Part shown: positions 8,359 to 17,876 of the stretch, piece by piece
Numbering within the stretch: the stretch's first letter is position 1
Layout of the letters: every line of letters begins with the position of its first letter
Assembly (NCBI GenBank): GCA_030602265.1
Contig: JAUWAB010000001.1
Location: 124,001-188,000 of the forward strand
Length of the DNA stretch: 64,000 bases
Direction of reading: 5' to 3'
Source: Prolixibacteraceae bacterium
GTDB lineage: Bacteria > Bacteroidota > Bacteroidia > Bacteroidales > Prolixibacteraceae
The notes under the pieces: model-generated
What the model saw: only the letters and a program-made list of their open reading frames with translations
Database searches by the model: none
Told to the model about the DNA's origin: nothing
Made by a program: the position numbers and the translations under genes

Positions 8359-10817
8359 ATCAGAAAAATAAAAAGGTTATAGGTAATAAATGCCATGACC
8401 CAGGCCAGGGTTGTAGTATATACCACGGAAAACATACCCCATTTCCAGCTTCCGGATTCATTATTGATGGTTGCCACCACCCCTATACATGGGAAATAAA
8501 TCAGGATAAACACCAGGAAAGCTAAAGCGGAAGCGGTATTAAATACCTTTTGTCCTTCCAGCCGGCCCTGTGTATGAACCTCATCCTGCAACTTATGCTG
8601 CAGGTTTACGGTGGATTCATCAACATCCGACTGGTAGAGAACGCCCATGGTACTGATAATAATCTCCTTTGCAGGCAACCCGGCCAGAAGGGCAATACTC
8701 ATCTTCCAGTCGAATCCGAGCGGTGCCATAACAGGTTGCATAACGCGGCCCAGGCGGCCGATATAGGAATTGACCAGCCTGTCGCCTTCCATGGCTAATT
8801 CCAGTTCCTCCAAACTTTCCTCCTTTGCCTCGGGTGAAAGTTCTGACTGTTCTATCCGTTCCATTTCTGCAAGAAAATGGTCTGATTTTTCGGTATCCCG
8901 CGGAAAATACTCCAATGCCCAGATAATCACGACTCCGATCAGGATTACCGTTCCGATTTTCTTCAGATAGTGCCGGGTTTTATCCCACATATGGAAGACA
9001 ATGTTCCTGAAGGTCGGGAAGCGGTAAGCCGGAAGTTCCATAACGAATGGTGTCTCCTTGTTTCGGAAAAGGATCCGGTTGAAGATCTGGGCGGTAATAA
9101 AGGCCAGAATGATGCCGAATGCATATATCCCAATCAGGATCAGGGCCTGAAATTTCTGAAAAAATGCAGAAATAATCAGGATATATACCGGAAGCCGGGC
9201 GCTGCACGACATGAACGGGATAATCATCATGGTCAGGAGCCGGTCACCGCGGTTCCGGAGCGTACGTGTCGCCAGAATGGCCGGCACATTACAGCCGAAT
9301 CCCATAATCATCGGAATAAAGGAACGGCCATGAAGTCCGAAGCGGTGCATAATCTTGTCCATTATAAAGGCAGCCCTTGCCATGTACCCTGTTCCCTCCA
9401 ACAAGGATATGAAGAAAAAGAGAATCAGTATGTTTGGGAGAAAGACCAGGACGCTTCCCGTACCGCTGATAATTCCGTCGATCAGCAGGTCTTTAAACAT
9501 TCCGTCGGGCATTATCGCGCGCAAACCGTCACTCAGCCAGGCCACTCCCGCATCGATCCAGTCCATCGGATAAGCACCTAATGTAAAGGTGGTGTAAAAA
9601 ACCACAAACAGAATTGCGCCAAACAAGGGCAGAGCAAGATGCGGATGGGTCATCAACCTATCAATTTTTTCCGAGAGTGTCTGTAAAACCGGGACAGGCT
9701 CATGCAGCGTCTCCTTCAAGGCTCCGCTGATAAAAGCATACTTGGCATCGGTGACCACGGTTTCACTGTCTTCTTTATAAAGCAGTTCAATTCGCTTAAT
9801 CTCCTTATGGGTGGTTGCGGCAATTTCCATAAAATTGGGATAGTCTGCCATCAACTCCAGCACCTGCTTATCCTTCTCCAATAACTTGATGGCCAGGAAC
9901 CGACTTGAGATCTTATCCGTAATCGGCTTGTTTTCCCTGATTTTCTTCCGGATTTCCGAAATGGAAGATTCCAGTTCCTGTCCATAGTTGATGTGGACAT
10001 GCCTGGTCACCGGATCGTTACCCTCATACACCTGGATCACCTTCCGGAGCAGTTCTTCCATCCCTTCGCCCTTGCTGCTTACGGTAGGCACAAACGGAAT
10101 ACCGATCAGCCTGCCCAGGTTGTCGTAATTGAGTTCCTGACTGTTCTTCCGGAGTTCATCGTACATATTGAGGGCGACAACCACCCTGAGGTCCATGTCG
10201 ATCAGCTGGGTAGTCAGGAACATGTTCCTTTCCAGGTTGGTGGCATCCAGTACGTTAATCACTACATCGGGGGTTTCCTCATAGATGAACTTCCTGACAT
10301 AGATTTCCTCCGTACTGTAGGCGGTGAGACTATAGGTACCCGGCAGGTCGAAAAAATTAAAGGTATAGCCGTGTGCAAAAAAAGTAGTCCTTTTGATGTC
10401 GACGGTCACCCCGCTGTAGTTGCCCACTTTTTCCCTCGATCCCGAAAGCTGGTTGTACAAAGTTGTCTTTCCCGCATTGGGGTTACCGACCAGGGCCACA
10501 TTAATGATTTTCCCCCTGACTGCACCGGCTGCTGTTGAGATATTCCGGTTGATCACCCCTTCGTACCCACCCTGCTCCGGTATAACAAATTCGGCGATAG
10601 GGACCACCTCGATACGATCTGCTTCAGAGCGCCTCAGTGAAATATTGTAATTGAGGATTTTATATTCAACCGGACCGTTAAAAGGGGCAGTTTTGATCAC
10701 CTTTACCTGTTTTCCTTTTACAAAACCCATTTCGGCGATCCGCTTCCGGAAAGAACCATGACCTAAGATTTTAGTAATGACAACTGTCTCGTTATTCTTG
10801 ATTTCACTTAACTTCAC
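8355..10817 (-). CDS. feoB: Ferrous iron transport protein, FeoA-FeoB fusion
   Basis: N-terminal FeoA (SH3-like) domain, GNPNAGKTTLYNQL G1 motif, C-terminal permease. Confidence 0.96.
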   Translation of the reverse strand: MKLSEIKNNETVVITKILGHGSFRKRIAEMGFVKGKQVKVIKTAPFNGPVEYKILNYNISLRRSEADRIEVVPIAEFVIPEQGGYEGVINRNISTAAGAVRGKIINVALVGNPNAGKTTLYNQLSGSREKVGNYSGVTVDIKRTTFFAHGYTFNFFDLPGTYSLTAYSTEEIYVRKFIYEETPDVVINVLDATNLERNMFLTTQLIDMDLRVVVALNMYDELRKNSQELNYDNLGRLIGIPFVPTVSSKGEGMEELLRKVIQVYEGNDPVTRHVHINYGQELESSISEIRKKIRENKPITDKISSRFLAIKLLEKDKQVLELMADYPNFMEIAATTHKEIKRIELLYKEDSETVVTDAKYAFISGALKETLHEPVPVLQTLSEKIDRLMTHPHLALPLFGAILFVVFYTTFTLGAYPMDWIDAGVAWLSDGLRAIMPDGMFKDLLIDGIISGTGSVLVFLPNILILFFFISLLEGTGYMARAAFIMDKIMHRFGLHGRSFIPMIMGFGCNVPAILATRTLRNRGDRLLTMMIIPFMSCSARLPVYILIISAFFQKFQALILIGIYAFGIILAFITAQIFNRILFRNKETPFVMELPAYRFPTFRNIVFHMWDKTRHYLKKIGTVILIGVVIIWALEYFPRDTEKSDHFLAEMERIEQSELSPEAKEESLEELELAMEGDRLVNSYIGRLGRVMQPVMAPLGFDWKMSIALLAGLPAKEIIISTMGVLYQSDVDESTVNLQHKLQDEVHTQGRLEGQKVFNTASALAFLVFILIYFPCIGVVATINNESGSWKWGMFSVVYTTTLAWVMAFITYNLFIFLI

Positions 10818-10940
10818 CTTGAACTATATTTATTAAGAATAAATTAAAATAAATTGGTCTACAAAGATAGATTTTTAAACTTTTCCAAAAAATCAAGTAA
10901 AAATGTTTTTTATCGGGGCAAGTCGCTATTTTTGTGTGTT

Positions 10941-11714
10941 ATGAATACGGAATGGATGGATGATGAATTCCTTTATAAAAAGATCCAGGATGCCCTGAGA
11001 GGCATTCCGGAAAATTTTAATATTCTTGAAGAGCAGATTGACGTTGCGCTTCAGGCTGAATATTTTGAGTTTTCCCGCAAATTCAGGTCAAAAAAAACAC
11101 TTGGCAATTACATCCGGAAAAAAGAACAGCTGTTTGATCCGGAAACAAGCATCAAAATCAAGAAAAAGATTCTGGCAGCTCTCGCATCGAGTGCCGAAGT
11201 GGAGGATTTCAGGACAATAGAAAGGTACCACAAGGCTCCCGACCCCGAACTGAAGGAATGGTCGATATTAGCTCTGCAGGAAAGCAGAATGCTGATACAG
11301 AGTGCCCTGCTGGACGAACAGCAGATATTTATTTCAACAGGTTTGGGCGGCAAAGGCCAGAAACTACGCTATTTTGTTGTCTTTTTAAATAAAAGTGGTG
11401 GCGAACTCTCCGATATGCAAAGAAAACTGCTGCACGATGAACTGGTCTATGCACTGAAAAAAGCCAACGGTGAGCTGGAGGAGCTGAACAGCATGATTGA
11501 TTTCACCACGGCCATGGTCGTGCTTCCTATCACCTCTCCCTTAAAGGATCTGTTTCAGGGTGTGATCGACGAATGCAACCAGTACGGGGATTTTCTTCAG
11601 GAAGATATGGTGATCACCAATGTCAAGAAGCTCAATCCTATAGAAATCCTGGATTTGTTGAAACAGCAGAAGGAAGCCGGTCAATTACCTGAGGAAGAAG
11701 ATCCGGAATATTAG
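10941..11714 (+). CDS. Conserved hypothetical protein
   Basis: ORF 10854..11714; ATG at 10941 (MNTEWMDDEFLYKK) is the likelier start. Confidence 0.7.
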   Translation: MNTEWMDDEFLYKKIQDALRGIPENFNILEEQIDVALQAEYFEFSRKFRSKKTLGNYIRKKEQLFDPETSIKIKKKILAALASSAEVEDFRTIERYHKAPDPELKEWSILALQESRMLIQSALLDEQQIFISTGLGGKGQKLRYFVVFLNKSGGELSDMQRKLLHDELVYALKKANGELEELNSMIDFTTAMVVLPITSPLKDLFQGVIDECNQYGDFLQEDMVITNVKKLNPIEILDLLKQQKEAGQLPEEEDPEY

Positions 11715-11807
11715 GGAGATACTGAATTTTTACGTGCATTCGTTGTATACCGTTCTCCTCCTTCCGCAATAAAATCTGCATAAAATCGAACTAATTCACG
11801 AGCAAGA

Positions 11808-12101
11808 ATGGAAAAACAAATCAATTTTGCCATACAGGTACTGCCCGAAACGGCAGAAGGGATCAGTTACGTCATGGTAGATGAAGCCATCCGGGTAATA
11901 GACCGTTCGGGATACAGGTACAAGGTATGCCCGTTTGAAACCGTGGTGGAATGCACACTTGAAGAGGCTCTTTCACTGATACATGAGATCCACGAGGCCT
12001 GCAGAAAAGCCGGAACACAGCGAATGCTGGTGAATATAAAAATCCAGTCAGATTTTACCCGGAATGTTACGATAGAGGATAAAATGGAGAAATATGAATA
12101 A
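11808..12101 (+). CDS. Thiamine-binding protein (MTH1187/YkoF family)
   Basis: 97-aa protein with MTH1187-like pattern (INFAIQVLPETAEG...VIDRSGYRYKVCPFETVVE). Confidence 0.8.
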   Translation: MEKQINFAIQVLPETAEGISYVMVDEAIRVIDRSGYRYKVCPFETVVECTLEEALSLIHEIHEACRKAGTQRMLVNIKIQSDFTRNVTIEDKMEKYE

Positions 12102-12139
12102 AAAAATGCGTACCCCTTGAAATGAAAGGATAAAACCAC

Positions 12140-12147
12140 TATATTTG
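12140..12147 (+). promoter_or_regulatory. Bacteroidota -7 promoter core (TATATTTG) of tRNA-Arg
   Basis: TAnnTTTG 17 bp before tRNA, upstream TTGA. Confidence 0.55.
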
Positions 12148-12163
12148 CACCGCATTTTGCAAG

Positions 12164-12236
12164 GGTCCCGTAGCTTAATGGATAGAGCATCTGACTACGG
12201 ATCAGAAGGTTGGGGGTTCGAGTCTCTCCGGGATCA
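12164..12236 (+). tRNA. tRNA-Arg (anticodon ACG)
   Basis: Cloverleaf: GGTCCCG/CGGGATC acceptor, D arm, TCTGA-CTACGGA-TCAGA anticodon arm, TTCGAGT T loop. Confidence 0.95.
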
Positions 12237-12248
12237 CAGAAATTTAAA

Positions 12249-12279
12249 GGGTTACAAATAAAAATTTGTAGCCCTTTTT
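12249..12279 (+). terminator. Terminator after tRNA-Arg
   Basis: GGGTTACAAAT / ATTTGTAGCCC hairpin + TTTTT. Confidence 0.85.
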
Positions 12280-12576
12280 CATTTGATACATCATTGGAGA
12301 CAGAATAAATTACCTGGTCTGATTTTCTTAATTTCATCCGGATTTTGTCTGCAGTCAAAGACGGAGGCAATGGTAACCAGATTTTCCTACTTCCAATAAA
12401 TGATTTTGTAGTTGCTTTCAACCAATTCAGGCCGGATAATAAGTCGCTTTAGCTTAATTTTCCCAAATCTGCCTTTTGGGGATTCTATCCTCAAATATGA
12501 TTGTATCTTTACATTTAGAGAAAACAGTAAAACGCTGTATGGTTACTATTTCCATCTTTTCAACATGATTTTACGT

Positions 12577-13797
12577 ATGAAGCATATCCAATACCTATTC
12601 ATTTTATCATTTATCATGCTTGTTTCATCCTGTGGCCACAAACTGGAGAAAAAACGGTTTGCCGTTTGGGATTATGAATACATGCATGAAGTGCGGAAGA
12701 AAATCAGGAAAGGTAACAGTACTTATAGACCAGCATACGACAAGCTAATTTCTGCAGCGGATGAAGCTTTGAAAAGAGGGCCGTATTCCGTTACATTCAA
12801 GTCCATCGTGCCACCTGGCGGAACCATCCATGACTATATGAGCATGGGGCCTTACTGGTGGCCTGACTCTTCGAAACCTGACGGATTGCCTTTCATACGG
12901 CGCGACGGCGAGGTAAATCCGGAAAGTTCCATTGACAAGGAACAGCTCCGGGGCCTGATAGAAGATGTCAGGAATCTGACACTGGCGTGGTACTTTTCCG
13001 GGGAAAAAGAGTATGCAGAAAAAGCTGCTGAATTGCTCCGTGCCTGGTTTCTTGATCCCGAGACCATAATGAACCCACATCTTGAATTTGCACAGGGGAT
13101 TCCGGGCCGCACTGCAGGCCGCGGGATAGGGATTATTGATACCCGCCAGTTCGTCACCTTAGTGGATGCCATCCTTTTGCTGGAATCCTCAGCTGCCTTG
13201 CGTCACGGAGAGGAAAAGCAGATCAGGGAATGGTTCGCTGCTTTTTTTGAATGGCTGACCACCAGTCAGCATGGGAAAGACGAGGATGCCTGGCCCAATA
13301 ACCATTCAGTGGCATACGATGCCCAGGTAACAGCCATTGCCCGATTCCTTGGAAACGACTTGTACGTTGCGGAAAAAATCACAGCCATGCCTGCAAAACG
13401 GATCGACAGGATGATTCGTGCCGACGGACGGCAGCCGGAAGAACTGATCCGCACCAAAGCTTTCAGCTATTCTGTATCCAATCTGGCCAACTTTTTTGAT
13501 GCCGGAGAGACCGGACTGAAAGTCGACGTAAATATTTTCAACTACAACAGCCCGGATGGCGCTTCTTTGAAAAATGCACTGGAGTTTTTAGCCAAATACT
13601 TAGGCCGATCAGCAGAATGGTCCTGGGACCAAATAGATGGCTGGGAACAGGCGGAAAACAATCTGGGCTTGTTGATCAGGCGTGCCGGCAGATATTATGG
13701 AAATCCGGAGTACCAGATCATCTGGGAACAGGCCTTCGCCGGCAAACTGAACGACCACTGGAGTTTGTTGGTCATTCCGGGGCTTGAACGGCCTTAA
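12577..13797 (+). CDS. Alginate lyase family protein (lipoprotein)
   Basis: ORF 12412..13797; in-frame ATG at 12577 gives MKHIQYLFILSFIMLVSSCG lipoprotein signal; MGPYWWPD and NNHSVAYDAQ alginate-lyase-like motifs. Confidence 0.88.
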   Translation: MKHIQYLFILSFIMLVSSCGHKLEKKRFAVWDYEYMHEVRKKIRKGNSTYRPAYDKLISAADEALKRGPYSVTFKSIVPPGGTIHDYMSMGPYWWPDSSKPDGLPFIRRDGEVNPESSIDKEQLRGLIEDVRNLTLAWYFSGEKEYAEKAAELLRAWFLDPETIMNPHLEFAQGIPGRTAGRGIGIIDTRQFVTLVDAILLLESSAALRHGEEKQIREWFAAFFEWLTTSQHGKDEDAWPNNHSVAYDAQVTAIARFLGNDLYVAEKITAMPAKRIDRMIRADGRQPEELIRTKAFSYSVSNLANFFDAGETGLKVDVNIFNYNSPDGASLKNALEFLAKYLGRSAEWSWDQIDGWEQAENNLGLLIRRAGRYYGNPEYQIIWEQAFAGKLNDHWSLLVIPGLERP

Positions 13798-13798
13798 G

Positions 13799-13957
13799 GG
13801 GTATCAGGAATCAGGTATCAAGTATCAAGACAAGAGACATTAGACATCAGACATCAGACAAAAAAACTTTGCGTCTCAGCGTCTTAGCAGTAAAAAATTC
13901 TTCGTGTTGCTTTCTGCCCTGGTGCCTTTGTGGCGAAAAAAACCTCAGTTTAAAACT
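13799..13957. repeat. Intergenic repeat island I1 (heptamers + CTTTGTGGC module)
   Basis: gtatcag gaatcag gtatcaa gtatcaa gacaaga gacatta gacatca gacatca, then ctttgcgtct...ggtgcctttgtggcgaaaaa. Confidence 0.8.
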
Positions 13958-15493
13958 TTACCCCAACTCGGCTATCCGCATCGCCACCCGAATTCCATCA
14001 GCACCGCTGCTGATAATCCCTCCGGCATAACCGCTTCCTTCACCGGCCAGGTAAAGGTTACTGAACCCTTCGCACCGTCCGGTTTCGTCCCTGATCACCT
14101 GAACAGGTGCCGAGGTTTTGCTTTCCAGTCCGAGCAGGATGCCCTCATCATACCCTTTCAATTTTCGGCTGAAATCCTGTAATCCCTCTGCAATGGAACT
14201 GACCACGACCTCCGGAATCATCTCCCAGAGAGGAGCCGGTATCAATCCGAGTGGATAACTTGTTTCCGGAGCCTTTCTGCTCACCCTCCTTTTCAGGAAA
14301 TCGGATATGGTTACGAAAGGTGCCTGATAACTCTGGCTATATTGAAAAAACTGCTCTTCCAACTGCTGCAATAAATCCAGGGCATCCATTGCTGAAGTCT
14401 CCCTGCCGGCCAGCTGATCGGGGTGGATACCGGCCACACAGGCAGCATTGGCAAATTGCCCGTCGCGCAGGTACATACTCATGCCATTTACAATATTGGC
14501 GGTGGCATAGGCTGTTGCCGGTACCACCATACCTCCCGGACACATGCAGAAGGTGAAAACCGGTAAACGACCATCCCGGTTGGAGGTCAGGCGATATTCT
14601 GCGGCCTTCACGCCAGGCAGCTCTGCCCTGCCCCATTGCCCGCGGTTGATGATCTCCTGAGGATGCTCCGCCCTGAAACCTAATGCAAAGTTCTTGGTCC
14701 TGAAGGGAACACCGCGATTGATCAGCATCCGGTAGGTCTCGTAGGAAGAGTGGCCGGGCGCCAGCACAAATACCGATGCATCCATTACTCCGGCTGAAGT
14801 AACAGCCGCTGTGACCTTACCATCCTGAACCACCAGGTCTTCGAGCATGGTCTCAAAAAGAATGGTACCTCCCATATGGATAAAATCGCGGCGAAGATTT
14901 TTGACAATGATTTTCAAATTGTCACTACCCACATGCGGATGTGTCAGGTAACCTATTTCCGCTGGAGCTCCCGCTCTGATGTAGCTATCGAGGATATACT
15001 TCTTCTCCGCAGATATATGTTTGGACCGTGAAGTCAGCTTACCATCGCTGAATGTCCCGGCACCACCCTCACCAAAGGCATAATTACACACCGGATCAAA
15101 TACACCGGACTTTTCAAACTGAAGAATGCCACGATCACGCTTCTCCACTTCTGCTCCTCTTTCAAGGATGGTAGTCATGAACCCGGCCCGCTGCAGGATG
15201 AAAGCGGCAAAAAAACCGGCAGGACCGCTGCCCAGCACGATAGCTTTCTTACCATGCCTGCCTCGCGGAATTACCAATTCCGGTTCCTTATCCTGAATTC
15301 CTCCCTTTATTTCGTCGGAAACCACCCCTACCCTGGTCTGCCAGTGAATAAAGCTGCTTTTCCTGGCATCCAGGCTTTTATTCAATATCCTGAACCTGAA
15401 GTTTTTAATCCGTAACTCCTTACCGATTTTATTCCTCAAAAACTGATCATCGAAATCAGTCGGTAATTTCAAATCAATTTCCTTGTAACCCAT
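13958..15493 (-). CDS. NAD(P)/FAD-dependent oxidoreductase (COG2509-like)
   Basis: Dinucleotide-binding VLGSGPAGFFAAFILQRAG; C-terminal GEGSGYAGGIISSGADGIRVA. Confidence 0.92.
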   Translation of the reverse strand: MGYKEIDLKLPTDFDDQFLRNKIGKELRIKNFRFRILNKSLDARKSSFIHWQTRVGVVSDEIKGGIQDKEPELVIPRGRHGKKAIVLGSGPAGFFAAFILQRAGFMTTILERGAEVEKRDRGILQFEKSGVFDPVCNYAFGEGGAGTFSDGKLTSRSKHISAEKKYILDSYIRAGAPAEIGYLTHPHVGSDNLKIIVKNLRRDFIHMGGTILFETMLEDLVVQDGKVTAAVTSAGVMDASVFVLAPGHSSYETYRMLINRGVPFRTKNFALGFRAEHPQEIINRGQWGRAELPGVKAAEYRLTSNRDGRLPVFTFCMCPGGMVVPATAYATANIVNGMSMYLRDGQFANAACVAGIHPDQLAGRETSAMDALDLLQQLEEQFFQYSQSYQAPFVTISDFLKRRVSRKAPETSYPLGLIPAPLWEMIPEVVVSSIAEGLQDFSRKLKGYDEGILLGLESKTSAPVQVIRDETGRCEGFSNLYLAGEGSGYAGGIISSGADGIRVAMRIAELG

Positions 15494-15494
15494 T

Positions 15495-17267
15495 CTAATA
15501 TTCTAATCTTCCCATGATTTTTCCCACCGGATAGCGTTTCCAGCTCTTCTCGAGCCATGGCGAATTTTCGTAGATGTACTGAAGCTGAGCCCGATGGTTT
15601 TTCGCAAACTCCGGATCAGTCTTCCGCCTTTCCTCCAGACCCTTTTTCAGCTCCGGAAATTCTTCCAGGGTTCGCAAAGCGTTTTCTTCAAATCCAAATG
15701 ACGAGAAGTATTCCCGCTGATCGAGCACCGAATCGAAGAAGTTCCAGCGCAAAAAAGAATCCCGTGCCTTAGGTTCCAGCATTTCAAGGATATAACGGAT
15801 CCTTTCCTGTCTGACGGGGATAATCCAGTCACCGGCAAAGTACCGGACTTCCTGGATTTCACTCCGGGTAAGCACCTGACTGTGGAAAAAGTGGCCGTTG
15901 TATGGCCTGTTCTGACTGGTAACCTCATCCAGATAATCCACCAGAACCCGGATAATGGTATCCCTTTCGAGAACACGATATTCCACCTTATTGAGGGCAA
16001 GTCGCTCCAGAACAGGTTTCCATGCTTGCGGAACGACAAAATAATCCGGAATGTCAATTTCCAGAAGAGGTTTGTAAGTATCATAATAGCGGATGGAGGC
16101 CGTAAATGGCCGGTTACGGTCATAACCCAGCCGTGGAAGGCCGGTTACCGGACTGATCTGTTGCCGGTCGACTTCGTAACCATGAAACTCAATCATCTGG
16201 AAGCGTGTGGTATCAATCTCGTAGGATAAGGAAAACTTACCGGCCGTCATTGATTCTTCAATTCCCTTTTTACGGGATGCAAGGATTTCCTGCTGATGAT
16301 CCGCCGAAAGTTTTACCAGCGACCGGATAAAATCATAGGTAGATCTGACGCGGTCGGAGTAACTGGCATAAATCAGGTTTTCCGTCATCATTCCATAGGA
16401 ATGAAACAATGCAGCGTAACCCGACGAGAAGCGCGGGCCCTCCTGACCTCCACGGATACCGTCCCTGACATCCTCATAGAAATAATCGACATACGGAATC
16501 AGCGGATATTGTCCATTTCCCATCTCGCGATATAAACCGGGGAGGAAGGTCTTCCTAAGGAAATCCCTCATGGTACCCGGAAACTGATCCGGCTGGGGAG
16601 GAATCATGGTAATCGCATGCTGGTGGTCGGAACCGTTGGTGGTATGGGTGTCGAGGAAAAGATCCGGGTTCCAGTACTGAAAAATCCGGGTAAAGCTGCG
16701 CGCATTTTCTGAATCACATTTGGTAAAATCACGGTTCAGGTCAAGGTTCCCGTAATTTCCCCGGAAGCCGGTTTCATAAGGCGTGGTCTGTCCCGACCGG
16801 TTATAGGCACTCCGGTTCAAAGCCCCACCGATATTATAGACCGGGATGATGACCAGCACGGAATGCTCCAGCCAGGCACCCATACCATCCTTATTGCGAA
16901 GGATGTCGTCGGCAAATTCGAGCGAGGCATCAATGCCTTCAGGCTCACCGGGATGGATGCCATTGTTAATCAGCACGACCGTCTTGCCCTCGCTGCGGAT
17001 AGTCTCCGCATCAAAATTTCCGCTCCTGCTGATGACAAACGTATGCAACGGCCGCCCGCTATCAGTCAGGCCGGCTTCAATAAGTCTGGCCTGGGAATAG
17101 GTGGCATCCAGCTGTTTATACATTTCAATCACCTCGTCGTAAGTTGGCGAATAATTCTCATTATACCGCAGCTTTAAAAGAGCAGGCTTTTCTGCGTCCG
17201 CCAGCAAAGAAAAGGCAACCAATAAAAAAAGGATAACCAGAAATTTTTTACAACTTAAATGAGTCAT
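15495..17267 (-). CDS. M14 family metallopeptidase (zinc carboxypeptidase)
   Basis: INNGIHPGEPEGIDA (HxxE) and NLDLNRDFTK...DTHTTNG. Confidence 0.93.
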   Translation of the reverse strand: MTHLSCKKFLVILFLLVAFSLLADAEKPALLKLRYNENYSPTYDEVIEMYKQLDATYSQARLIEAGLTDSGRPLHTFVISRSGNFDAETIRSEGKTVVLINNGIHPGEPEGIDASLEFADDILRNKDGMGAWLEHSVLVIIPVYNIGGALNRSAYNRSGQTTPYETGFRGNYGNLDLNRDFTKCDSENARSFTRIFQYWNPDLFLDTHTTNGSDHQHAITMIPPQPDQFPGTMRDFLRKTFLPGLYREMGNGQYPLIPYVDYFYEDVRDGIRGGQEGPRFSSGYAALFHSYGMMTENLIYASYSDRVRSTYDFIRSLVKLSADHQQEILASRKKGIEESMTAGKFSLSYEIDTTRFQMIEFHGYEVDRQQISPVTGLPRLGYDRNRPFTASIRYYDTYKPLLEIDIPDYFVVPQAWKPVLERLALNKVEYRVLERDTIIRVLVDYLDEVTSQNRPYNGHFFHSQVLTRSEIQEVRYFAGDWIIPVRQERIRYILEMLEPKARDSFLRWNFFDSVLDQREYFSSFGFEENALRTLEEFPELKKGLEERRKTDPEFAKNHRAQLQYIYENSPWLEKSWKRYPVGKIMGRLEY

Positions 17268-17319
17268 CTGAATATTTTAAATCTTAATTACTTATTACCA
17301 GACCGTTACCGCAATTCGT

Positions 17320-17853
17320 TCAATCCCGGAGGGATTGCATGTTTATAGCAAGATGGTCATAATGAGAATCTTTCCTTTCCAGATTCAGGTAGGTGTAGGA
17401 AAATCCGTTTATCTCATCAAAATGGTCTTCCCTGCTTATGACATTCCATGCCGAATAATCAATTTCCGGGAAAAAGGTATCCGCCTCAAAGGTTTTATTA
17501 ACCACCGTGAGATAGAGCCGGTTAGCCACCGGAAAGAACTGACGGTACACGGAGCCCCCGCCAATGATGAAAGATTCGGACTCATCCTTAACCAGTTCGA
17601 TCGCCTCTTCGGTCGAATAGACCACTTCGCATCCTGAGAACTGATCTTCAGGATTATCCGTGATCACAATATTTCGCCGGTTGGGCAACGGCCATTTGGG
17701 TAAGGATAACAGGGTATTACGCCCCATGATCACCGGATGACCGGTGGTTATCTGCCTGAACCGCTTCAGGTCATTCGGCAGATGAAACAGCAGTTCATTA
17801 TTCCTGCCAATGGCAAAATTCTCAGCAATCGCTACGATAATCGAAATATTCAT
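17320..17853 (-). CDS. folA: Dihydrofolate reductase (internal start preferred over 18132)
   Basis: MNISIIVAIAENFAIGRNNELLFHLPNDLKRFRQITTGHPVIMGRNT; ORF extension upstream is heptamer repeat. Confidence 0.95.
   Translation of the reverse strand: MNISIIVAIAENFAIGRNNELLFHLPNDLKRFRQITTGHPVIMGRNTLLSLPKWPLPNRRNIVITDNPEDQFSGCEVVYSTEEAIELVKDESESFIIGGGSVYRQFFPVANRLYLTVVNKTFEADTFFPEIDYSAWNVISREDHFDEINGFSYTYLNLERKDSHYDHLAINMQSLRD
17321..17337. repeat. H2-type hairpin overlapping folA stop codon
   Basis: CAATCCCGGAGGGATTG followed by CATGTTTATAGCAA. Confidence 0.65.
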
Positions 17854-17876
17854 CAATAAAATTCCCCCCTTTGTTA

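Noticed and set aside
8970-9581. 203-aa plus-strand ORF inside feoB
   Set aside because: Antisense to a strongly conserved gene; low-complexity composition and no recognisable family.
12577-13797. Polysaccharide utilisation locus around alginate lyase or GH92
   Set aside because: No SusC/SusD pair, sensor or other CAZymes adjacent; both appear as isolated genes.
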